A stretch of 58,897 nucleotides of DNA from positions 5,149 to 64,045 of the forward strand of contig NZ_LIUQ01000040.1 in NCBI RefSeq assembly GCF_001276715.1, given 5' to 3'. The notes under the pieces are model-generated. The model made no database searches. It was given only the letters and a program-made list of their open reading frames with translations, and had not been told where the DNA came from. Both the position numbers and the translations under genes were made by a program. Positions 51,963-58,897 of this stretch are shown piece after piece (positions within the stretch are counted from its first letter, which is position 1; each line of letters opens with the position of its first letter). The stretch comes from Planktothricoides sp. SR001 (GTDB lineage Bacteria; Cyanobacteriota; Cyanobacteriia; Cyanobacteriales; Laspinemataceae).

Positions 51963-53297
51963 ATGTTTAAAAAACAAAATTATTATCAAATTTTGGGAGT
52001 TAGCAAGACTGCCACTCTCGAAGAAATTAAAAAAGCTTATCGGCGGCTGGCTGTCCAATATCATCCTGATGTAAATCCCTCTGACGAAACCGGAGATTTT
52101 TTTAAGGAAATTACCCGAATTTATGATATTTTGAGGAATCCCTTGGAGCGGGAAAAGTATGACCAAGAGTTAGCCCAAGCATCCTTAAACGAAGTAGAGT
52201 TTACCAGCAAAGTCTCTGAACCAGACGTTGAAGTTAATTTAAAAGATAAGCAAGCTGTAAATTTTTATCAACAAGGCTTAAAAAAAAGCCAGAAATTAAA
52301 TTATCAAGAGGCGATCGCGGATTATACGGAAGCCTTAAAATTAAATCCAGAATTAGTCGAGGCTTATTATCAACGCGGGTTTGCCCAATCCCAACTGAGC
52401 AATCACCGTGAGGCATTCGCTGATTATACGGAAGCGTTACACCGCAATGATCAAATACCCGAAATTTATTATTATCGCGGATTAACTCGGTTTAAATTGG
52501 CGAATATTACCGGAGCGTTGGAAGATTTAAACCAAGCGATCGCGATGAATCCTCATTATGCAGCAGCTTATTATCATCGGGGCTTAGTTTACCAGGAAAT
52601 TGCCGAAAAGAAAGCGGCAAAAGTAAACTTGAAGCAAGCGGCTAAAGAATTTTTGACCCAAGGCGATCGCTTTCACTATCGGCAGACCTTAAATGCCTTA
52701 GAAAATCTGCAAAAAACTTTAACCATCATTGACAAAACCCCACCCCCATTCAGGTTACTTTTGCAAATCCTCAAAACTTGGCGGGCTTTTGCTTTCAATC
52801 CCATTGAGGGGTTATTTCCGGCGTTTATTAAGTTGGGAAATCGACAAGCGATCGCCGTGGGGATTGGCTTTGCTCTCATCTTTAATCTATGCTTTGTATT
52901 GGGCATGGTATTGGGCATGGCTACGGTTTGGCAGAAGATTTTCCCGTTCACCAATTTACCGATATCGACTTTAATCATTATCGGCTTCTTCCCGGTTTTG
53001 AGTTTAACCGGGGCTAGTGGTTTAATGCGGATAATTTTTCAAGGGAATGGCAGTTTTTCTGGGGATTTATTTATCTCCACTGCCAGTTTATTGCCCTTGG
53101 GTTTATGGGTGTTATGGGGGGGGTTAATCCAAAATGGGATGGCGATCGCCATTCTGGGAATCTTTGCCACCAACTATACAATCCTCACCCTTTATACTGG
53201 CTGCCATGAAATTTCTCTTATGTCTAGCAGCAAATCCGTTTTTACTACACCGATTCTATTATTTCTCGGTTTGCTGCCATTGATGTTGATTGCCTAA
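51963..53297 (+). CDS. J-domain / TPR membrane protein
   Basis: A 444-aa protein. Residues 1-70 are a J domain with the HPD motif (YHPDVNPS) that stimulates Hsp70. Residues about 95-230 are three to four TPR repeats (AIADYTEALKLNPELVEAYYQRGFAQSQL and the like). The C-terminal ~180 residues carry about five transmembrane helices. It may tether a DnaK chaperone to a membrane; clients are unknown. Such DnaJ-TPR-membrane proteins are common in cyanobacteria. It is monocistronic by spacing. Confidence 0.85.
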   Translation: MFKKQNYYQILGVSKTATLEEIKKAYRRLAVQYHPDVNPSDETGDFFKEITRIYDILRNPLEREKYDQELAQASLNEVEFTSKVSEPDVEVNLKDKQAVNFYQQGLKKSQKLNYQEAIADYTEALKLNPELVEAYYQRGFAQSQLSNHREAFADYTEALHRNDQIPEIYYYRGLTRFKLANITGALEDLNQAIAMNPHYAAAYYHRGLVYQEIAEKKAAKVNLKQAAKEFLTQGDRFHYRQTLNALENLQKTLTIIDKTPPPFRLLLQILKTWRAFAFNPIEGLFPAFIKLGNRQAIAVGIGFALIFNLCFVLGMVLGMATVWQKIFPFTNLPISTLIIIGFFPVLSLTGASGLMRIIFQGNGSFSGDLFISTASLLPLGLWVLWGGLIQNGMAIAILGIFATNYTILTLYTGCHEISLMSSSKSVFTTPILLFLGLLPLMLIA

Positions 53298-53930
53298 GCG
53301 GATTTTGCCGATGATTTTCCTGGATTATTGACAGAAAAATCAACCTATGGCTCGTTAATTATTACGTATCAGTTATTGTTTATTGAGTATTGGTGATTAA
53401 ATATTAGTGATGGGCGGTAGCGATGGGCCGTAGTAATGGGCGGTTCAGAAATAGATGACAGGAACACAAATCACAAATTTATCCAGCCCGTTATCCGGGA
53501 TTCGTTAACCGGATTTGGGAGCTAATCGATTTGTGGATCGGCAGGGAATTAGCGGACTTGATGTTCAAGCTGATAGGGGAGAGGGACTCCAGATACCGAA
53601 CAGGATTTAGAACCCCGCTGTTCTCCGCTAGGCGTACTTAAAATTGCATCAAGTAACCTGGTTTCGTATAATGAAAAATAAGTAATTATACCGAATATTT
53701 AGGAATAATTAACCATTTTTAGGGCTAAAACTTACGTAAAAATACGGAAGTTTTTTTTGAATAAAATCTCATAAATTTCTGATATCATAGAAAACAGTGA
53801 AAAACGATATAGCCTCGATAGTCTTGCAGAAATCAAGAATTACTGTAGGGTGGCGATTGTCCGTGGGAAATTTTTTTTGATAAATAAGTATATTATCTTA
53901 AAATAAAAATAAAATGGAAAGATATGTGAT
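53298..53930. other. 633-bp gap before era
   Basis: Contains small GGGCGGTAG/GGGCCGTAG duplications at about 53414-53444 and a GC-richer patch at about 53480-53640, then AT-rich DNA. I looked for a small RNA or decayed gene in the GC patch and found neither a clear structure nor a recognisable protein. Confidence 0.45.
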
Positions 53931-54875
53931 ATGTATTCTGATGAGATGAACCTAATCCCTACGGCTCCCGTTGATTTTAAGTCTGGTTTTATCGCGATCA
54001 TTGGCAGACCTAATGTGGGCAAGTCAACGATTATGAACTATCTTGTGGGGCAAAAAATTGCGATTACTTCTCCGATCGCCCAGACGACCCGCAACCGTTT
54101 GCGGGGGATTTTAACCACCCCAGAATTCCAAATAATTTTTGTGGATACGCCGGGAATTCATAAGCCGCATCATGAGTTGGGGAAAGTTTTGGTAAAAAAT
54201 GCCCAAAATGCCATTAAGTCGGTGGATATTGTGCTGTTTGTGGTGGATTCTTCCGTGGAATGTGGAGGAGGCGATCGCTTTATTGCGGAGTTTCTCAGTC
54301 AAACCAAAACTCCAGTCATCCTCGGATTAAATAAACAAGACCAGCAACCAGAAGACCCTCAGAAAATTGCCCTGTTAGATCGGACTTATCAAGAAATGGC
54401 TAAGTTGAATAAATGGGCAATGGTGAAGTTTTCGGCGGTGACTGGTAATGGTCTTGATGATTTATTATCCTTGCTTAAAGAAAAGCTGCCCAATGGTCCC
54501 TATTATTACCCCCCTGATTTGGTGACAGATCAGCCGGAACGATTTATTATGGGTGAATTAATTCGCGAGCAAATTTTGCATCTCACTCGTGAAGAGATTC
54601 CTCATTCGGTGGCGGTGGGAATTGACCAAGTGGAAGAATCTCCCGAAATTACTCGTGTTTTAGCCACCATTTATGTAGAGCGAGATTCCCAAAAAGGAAT
54701 TCTGATTGGCAGAAAAGGAGCTATGCTCAAAGAAGTGGGCATCGCTGCCCGGGAACAAATGCAAAAATTAATTAATGGCAAAGTTTATCTGGAGATGTTT
54801 GTCAAAGTCCAACCAAAGTGGCGACAATCTCGGCATTTTTTGACAGATTTTGGTTATCGAATTGAGCGGGATTAG
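53931..54875 (+). CDS. era: GTPase Era
   Basis: Binds 16S rRNA and helps 30S ribosome maturation. The 314-aa protein has G1 GRPNVGKST, a switch region QTTRNRLRGILT, G3 DTPGIHKP, G4 NKQD, and a C-terminal KH domain (IYVERDSQKGILIGRKGAMLKEVG). The ATG at 53931 gives 15 residues before the first strand; the ATG at 53946 is an alternative. Normal length. Confidence 0.95.
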   Translation: MYSDEMNLIPTAPVDFKSGFIAIIGRPNVGKSTIMNYLVGQKIAITSPIAQTTRNRLRGILTTPEFQIIFVDTPGIHKPHHELGKVLVKNAQNAIKSVDIVLFVVDSSVECGGGDRFIAEFLSQTKTPVILGLNKQDQQPEDPQKIALLDRTYQEMAKLNKWAMVKFSAVTGNGLDDLLSLLKEKLPNGPYYYPPDLVTDQPERFIMGELIREQILHLTREEIPHSVAVGIDQVEESPEITRVLATIYVERDSQKGILIGRKGAMLKEVGIAAREQMQKLINGKVYLEMFVKVQPKWRQSRHFLTDFGYRIERD

Positions 54876-54884
54876 TTAAAATGT

Positions 54885-54990
54885 TATTGGTTATTGGTTA
54901 TTAGTTGTTGGGTGTTGGTTGTTAGTTATTGGTTATTAGTTATTTGAAGGATGGCAATCCCATAACGAGTAACCAATAACCAATAACAGT
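54885..54990. repeat. GTTATTGGTTATTAG tandem tract and its complement
   Basis: GTTATTGGTTATTAGTTG units after era are followed 40 bases later by AACCAATAACCAATAAC, so the two can pair in a hairpin that may end the era transcript. Confidence 0.7.
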
Positions 54991-55107
54991 AAAGATAAAA
55001 ACCAAAGCATAAAAACCAAAGCAAATCTTACATTTCCGAGACAATATCAGAGTTCGTTTTATTCTAAGTAACGTAAACTAGCCGATAGATTTTTACGAGG
55101 ATAAGTC

Positions 55108-56673
55108 ATGGCGCGTCTAGCACTGCTGAGTACATCAGATAAAACTGGCTTAATCGAGTTTGCCCGTCAATTAGTTCAAGACTTTGAATTTGACTTGATC
55201 AGCAGTGGCGGAACCGCAAAAGCCTTAAAAGATGCCGGTTTACCCGTGACCAAAGTGGCAGACTATACCGGGTCTCCAGAAATTTTGGGGGGTCGGGTGA
55301 AAACGTTGCATCCCCGGATTCACGGGGGAATTTTGGCGAGACGCGATTTGCCAGAAGATATCGCCGATTTACAGAATAGCGATATTCGCCCGATTGATTT
55401 GGTGGTGGTAAATCTTTATCCGTTTGAGCAAACGATCGCCAAACCGGATGTATCTTATGCCGATGCCATTGAAAATATTGATATTGGGGGGCCAACCCTG
55501 TTGCGGGCTGCGGCCAAAAATCACGCTCATTTGACGGTACTTTGCGAACCAGACCAATATGAGGGGTATTTACAGGAAATGCGGAAAAATCAGGGAGAAG
55601 TCTCTCTAGCTTTCCGCCAAGTCTGTGCCCAAAAAGCGTTCTGGCATACGGCAACTTATGACCAGGCGATCGCAACTTACCTGGTTAATCAACCATTGGT
55701 TGCTTCTTTGGAAGATAACCCTCTGCCCCCTCGGTTTGGCATGGCCGGTCAACAAAAACAGGCATTGCGTTATGGGGAAAACCCCCATCAAACGGCGGCA
55801 TGGTATCAAGTCGGATTAACGCCTACGGGATGGGCAGCAGCAAAACAACTGCAAGGGAAAGAACTTAGTTATAACAATTTGGTGGATTTGGAAGCCGCCC
55901 GACGGATTATTTGTGAGTTTATCGATCCGGAATATCCTCCGGCTGCGGCCATTTTGAAGCATACTAATCCCTGCGGCGTGGCGTTTGGTAATACCTTGGT
56001 TGAAGCTTACGAAAAAGCTTTAGCTGCGGATCCGATTTCCGCTTTTGGTGGCATTGTGGCGGTGAACCGGCCTCTGGATGCAGCGACGGCAACGGAGATG
56101 AAAAAGCTATTTTTAGAATGTATTGTTGCCCCAAGTTGTGAGCCGGAAGCGGAAGAATTGCTCCAGAAGAAATCTAAGTTACGAGTGCTGACTTTGCCGG
56201 ATTTAATCAGTGGTCCAAAGCAAGTGATTAAGGCGATCGCGGGTGGTTTTCTGGTGCAAAATACCGATGATGCGGTGGAAAATCCCAGTGAATGGAAAGT
56301 GGTGACGAAAAAGCAACCTACCGAGGATCAGTTGCAAGAGTTGCTGTTTGCTTGGAAGGTGGTGAAGCACGTTAAATCTAATGCTATTGTCGTGACTCGC
56401 GATCGCACTACCTTGGGAGTGGGCGCCGGTCAAATGAACCGGGTCGGGGCGGCGAAAATTGCCCTGGAACAAGCGGGAGAAAAAGCCAAAGGTGCGGTGC
56501 TCTCTAGTGATGCCTTTTTCCCCTTTGATGATTCGGTACGGACCGCAGTGGCTGCGGGAATTGAGGCGATCGTCCAACCCGGTGGCAGTCTCCGCGACCA
56601 AGACTCTATTGATGCTGCTGATGAATTGGGCATCGTCATGGTCTTTACCGGAATGCGTCACTTCTTACATTAA
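55108..56673 (+). CDS. purH: bifunctional AICAR transformylase / IMP cyclohydrolase
   Basis: Carries out the last two steps of IMP synthesis. The 521-aa protein has the N-terminal cyclohydrolase (about 1-195; LLSTSDKTGL, SSGGTAKALKDAGL, VKTLHPRIHGGILARR) and the C-terminal transformylase (about 205-521; LRYGENPHQ, ILKHTNPCGVA, DPISAFGG, SDAFFPFDDSV). Length and motifs are normal. A GAGGATAAG ribosome-site-like stretch precedes the ATG. Confidence 0.97.
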   Translation: MARLALLSTSDKTGLIEFARQLVQDFEFDLISSGGTAKALKDAGLPVTKVADYTGSPEILGGRVKTLHPRIHGGILARRDLPEDIADLQNSDIRPIDLVVVNLYPFEQTIAKPDVSYADAIENIDIGGPTLLRAAAKNHAHLTVLCEPDQYEGYLQEMRKNQGEVSLAFRQVCAQKAFWHTATYDQAIATYLVNQPLVASLEDNPLPPRFGMAGQQKQALRYGENPHQTAAWYQVGLTPTGWAAAKQLQGKELSYNNLVDLEAARRIICEFIDPEYPPAAAILKHTNPCGVAFGNTLVEAYEKALAADPISAFGGIVAVNRPLDAATATEMKKLFLECIVAPSCEPEAEELLQKKSKLRVLTLPDLISGPKQVIKAIAGGFLVQNTDDAVENPSEWKVVTKKQPTEDQLQELLFAWKVVKHVKSNAIVVTRDRTTLGVGAGQMNRVGAAKIALEQAGEKAKGAVLSSDAFFPFDDSVRTAVAAGIEAIVQPGGSLRDQDSIDAADELGIVMVFTGMRHFLH

Positions 56674-56774
56674 ATCAGCTATCCTCCTGTTAGTCTTCTG
56701 TGCTATTTGTGTCTGAGGTGGTTCATTTTCCCCACTTCAGACACAGAAGACACAGATATTTTTTGAGTAAAAAT

Positions 56775-57461
56775 ATGTTTGAAGAACAACCAAAAACCCT
56801 GCAACAAAAAGTTAAGTTACTCGCCACTGAAGCGTTACAGAAATCCGAGCATTCCGCTTGGTTTGATGTGTTATATTCCCAAGCAAATAAGGATGCCAGT
56901 CAAGTTCCTTGGGCTAAGTTAACCGCTCATCCTTATTTACAAGATTGGCTGAATGACCAAATTATTCAGGGTCAAGGAAAGTCGGCATTAGTGATTGGTT
57001 GTGGCTTAGGAGATGATGCAGAAACTTTGGCAGACCTGGGGTTTCAGGTGACGGCTTTTGATATTTCCCCCACAGCGATCGCCTGGGCAAAGGAACGATT
57101 TCCTAATTCCCCAGTTAACTATGTGGTAGCGGATTTATTGGCTTTAAATCCCGATTGGCAGGGGAAATTTGATTTCGTATTTGAATGTCGCAATATCCAA
57201 GCATTGCCCTTGAATATTCGCGAAAAAGTTATTAATGCGATCACGCCTTTAGTCGCTCCTGGTGGCACTTTATTAGTGATTACTAGAATTCGTGACTTTG
57301 ATGCCCAACCCGATGGCCCGCCTTGGCCATTATCAGAAACAGAATTAGCCCAGTTTCAGAAATTTGGCTTATCAGAAATTAGCCGTCATACATTCATTGA
57401 AAGCGAACATCATCAGGTGGAACAGGTCAGAATTGAATATAAGTTAAATGTTGAAAGTTAA
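56775..57461 (+). CDS. class I SAM-dependent methyltransferase (TPMT-like)
   Basis: A 228-aa methyltransferase; I use the ATG at 56775 (MFEEQPKTLQQKVKLLA) because the frame upstream to 56700 has no ribosome site. Motif I is ALVIGCGLGDDAETLADLG, motif II VTAFDISPTAI, then YVVADLL and FDFVFECRNIQALP. PPWPLSETELAQF near the end recalls the thiopurine/halide methyltransferase group. The substrate is unknown. It ends before a strong terminator. Confidence 0.8.
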   Translation: MFEEQPKTLQQKVKLLATEALQKSEHSAWFDVLYSQANKDASQVPWAKLTAHPYLQDWLNDQIIQGQGKSALVIGCGLGDDAETLADLGFQVTAFDISPTAIAWAKERFPNSPVNYVVADLLALNPDWQGKFDFVFECRNIQALPLNIREKVINAITPLVAPGGTLLVITRIRDFDAQPDGPPWPLSETELAQFQKFGLSEISRHTFIESEHHQVEQVRIEYKLNVES

Positions 57462-57484
57462 ATTTTTATTTTCTCATTCAAGCA

Positions 57485-57515
57485 GGACAAGTCATTGCCT
57501 TGTCCTTTTTTTTGC
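57485..57515 (+). terminator. intrinsic terminator
   Basis: AGGACAAG (57485-57492), loop, CTTGTCCT (57500-57507), then a T-run interrupted only at its end. It ends the methyltransferase transcript. Confidence 0.9.
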
Positions 57516-57807
57516 CTGGGTTCAATATATCAATATCTAGGGTTTTCATATTTGATGTACAAAAAGCGATCGGTTCTCTGGAAGCTTAGAAATTTATCAT
57601 ATTTCTGATTTAGGGTATCGCTTGTTTTTTACTTTTCCTGGTTTACAGTTAATCATCAGTTGTTTTGATTGACATAAAAATATATTATTATCATTTTTTT
57701 CAATATCAATGAATAATGAATAATGAATTAAATTATAAAAATTAAAATTTTCAAAAAAATGTTATTATTTTATTAGGAAAAACCTAAATTATTCCCTAAA
57801 TAAAAAT
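57516..57807. other. AT-rich gap with MITE fragment
   Basis: Holds TTTTGATTGACATAAAA at 57663-57679, identical to part of the inverted-repeat element at 35.1 kb, without its other arm. It also has a small direct repeat ATGAATAATGAAT. No gene is visible. Confidence 0.55.
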
Positions 57808-58653
57808 ATGACTAAAACAGCCGATATTGGGAGTAAAAGATTAATTAGCCTAGAACCAGAAAAATGGGTGAAATGGCTCACGTCATTTGCTGATGTACAA
57901 GTCCGAGAAATTGTGAACTCGGATTTCCAATGGATTAGCCGAGAAGGGGACGTATTAGTCCGCGCTTATAGCCCCGAATATGGGGAATTCTTGCTACTCA
58001 ATGAGTTACAATTATATTACACAGGAAAAATGCCCCGGCGAATCAGAGCTTATGTTGCCTTGGCAGAAGAAAAGTATCAACTACCTGTATATCCAGTATT
58101 GGTAAATATTCTTCAAAGTAGTTATGCCAATATTCCCCAGGGTTACTTTTCCGAATTTGCCGGTTTACAAGCGCGTCAAGACTATCGAGTAATTAACCTG
58201 TGGGAAGTGAATGCGGAAATAGTTTTTGAGCGATCGCTGACCGCACTTTTGCCCTTTGTTCCCGTTTTAAAAGGAGGTGGAGAAAAATCAACCGTACAAC
58301 GAGCTTTGCGATTGTTACGTAATGACGAAAAACTCAGCGACCTGGAAACTCTTTTGGCGTTTTTTGCTACCTTTGTTTTAGAAAGTAGCGTTGTGCAACA
58401 AATAATGAGGTGGGATATGGCAGTATTACAAAAATCTCCCTGGTATCAAGAAATTTTGAATCAAGGAGTTCAACAAGGACGAGAAGAAGGACTTTTATCC
58501 GCGATCGCCCTGGGATTAGAATTAAAATTTGGGGAAACCGCATTAGAACTGATGCCCGCAGTTTCTCAAATTAAAAATGTGGAACGCTTGACGGAACTGA
58601 AGGACGCAATTAAAACCGTCAATAGTCTGGCAGAATTCCAGCGAATGATTTAA
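57808..58653 (+). CDS. Rpn/DUF4351-like putative PD-(D/E)XK nuclease
   Basis: A 281-aa protein of a family abundant in cyanobacteria and related to recombination-promoting nucleases. The nuclease-like core spans about 45-120: SREGDVLVRAYSPEYGEFLLLNELQLYYTGKMPRRIRAY, where the Glu and Gln of NELQ match the E-x-Q part of the motif. The C-terminal half is helical, with QGVQQGREEGLLSAIALGLELKFG as in DUF4351 tails. The role is unproven. It stands alone between AT-rich DNA and repeat DNA. Confidence 0.75.
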   Translation: MTKTADIGSKRLISLEPEKWVKWLTSFADVQVREIVNSDFQWISREGDVLVRAYSPEYGEFLLLNELQLYYTGKMPRRIRAYVALAEEKYQLPVYPVLVNILQSSYANIPQGYFSEFAGLQARQDYRVINLWEVNAEIVFERSLTALLPFVPVLKGGGEKSTVQRALRLLRNDEKLSDLETLLAFFATFVLESSVVQQIMRWDMAVLQKSPWYQEILNQGVQQGREEGLLSAIALGLELKFGETALELMPAVSQIKNVERLTELKDAIKTVNSLAEFQRMI

Positions 58654-58659
58654 TATTTA

Positions 58660-58897
58660 TTGCCGGTTATTGGTTATTACTTATTTCGGGCAAACAGCCA
58701 ATAATAAATAACCAATAACGAACAGGGAACAGGGAACAGGGAACGGGGAACGGGGAACGGGGAACAAGCAACAGGCAATATTCCCCGTTCCCTGATAACT
58801 GTTACCCGTTCTCCTTTTCACTTTCCCCAATCAAAGAATCCCTACCCAAAGAATCCCTGCCCAACAACAAATAACCAACAACGGTAGGGGTCGATGG
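58660..58897. repeat. terminal repeat tracts (AACAGGG / AACGGGG, AATAACCAATAAC)
   Basis: TTATTGGTTATTA, then GAACAGGGAACGGGGAAC heptamers and their partial complement CCCCGTTCCCTG, then GAATCCCTACCCAA units as at 45.47 kb. No gene is seen to the window end. Confidence 0.8.

Noticed and set aside
53480-53640. Possible small RNA or decayed gene before era
   Set aside because: No stable hairpin with terminator and no protein similarity that I could recognise on either strand.

Overview
The window looks like chromosomal DNA of a filamentous, non-heterocystous (Oscillatoriales-type) cyanobacterium. The octamer GCGATCGC (HIP1) recurs throughout. Cyanobacteria-typical genes are present (DUF1400 hydrolase, DUF2301 membrane protein, Uma2 protein, Rpn/DUF4351-like protein, pdhB-secD-secF order). 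Short dispersed palindromes and heptamer-type tandem repeats are abundant. The order-level assignment is inference; no rRNA or other phylogenetic marker was used.

Layout. (1) 0.1-1.6 kb: TPP riboswitch and thiC. (2) 1.7-2.2 kb: decayed zinc-ribbon/FGE-sulfatase gene. (3) 2.5-24.9 kb: a one-strand biosynthetic gene cluster. Its genes are a stand-alone A-PCP, a di-iron hydroxylase, a 2431-aa fully reducing PKS with its own thioesterase, a PhyH dioxygenase, a SPASM radical SAM enzyme, an EamA exporter, a Rieske oxygenase, an orphan ectoine-synthase-like cupin, a sulfotransferase, three glycosyltransferases and an ABC exporter. I read it as making an amino-acid-primed reduced polyketide that is cyclised, oxidised, sulfated and/or glycosylated, and exported. 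I do not recognise it as a characterised cluster. Insertion-sequence remnants lie inside its 3' part and beyond it. (4) 24.9-27.0 kb: IS remnants without intact genes. (5) 27.1-30.6 kb: mfd. (6) 30.6-34.1 kb: a defence block bounded by two ~60-bp direct repeats, holding an AbrB-like/PIN toxin-antitoxin pair and a type II restriction-modification system with controller protein and C-boxes. (7) 34.4-38.2 kb: Uma2 protein, N-terminally shortened DprA-like protein, DUF1400 hydrolase.

(8) 38.8-41.3 kb: two tandem transcription units for PEP-CTERM surface proteins. Each has a ~200-nt leader in which two hairpins are preserved by compensatory changes and a 19-nt loop core is nearly invariant. I consider this a candidate undescribed structured leader RNA. 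(9) 41.3-45.2 kb: glycosyltransferase-like protein, DUF2301 protein, acidic hypothetical protein, SAM hydrolase, and a conserved 51-aa protein that is easily missed. (10) 45.6-49.7 kb: pdhB-secD-secF, with a repeat-derived tandem insertion in the SecF tail, and a small membrane protein. (11) 50-58.9 kb: PPC protein, alkaline phosphatase, J-domain/TPR membrane protein, era, purH, a methyltransferase and an Rpn-like nuclease. No tRNA, rRNA or CRISPR array was seen.
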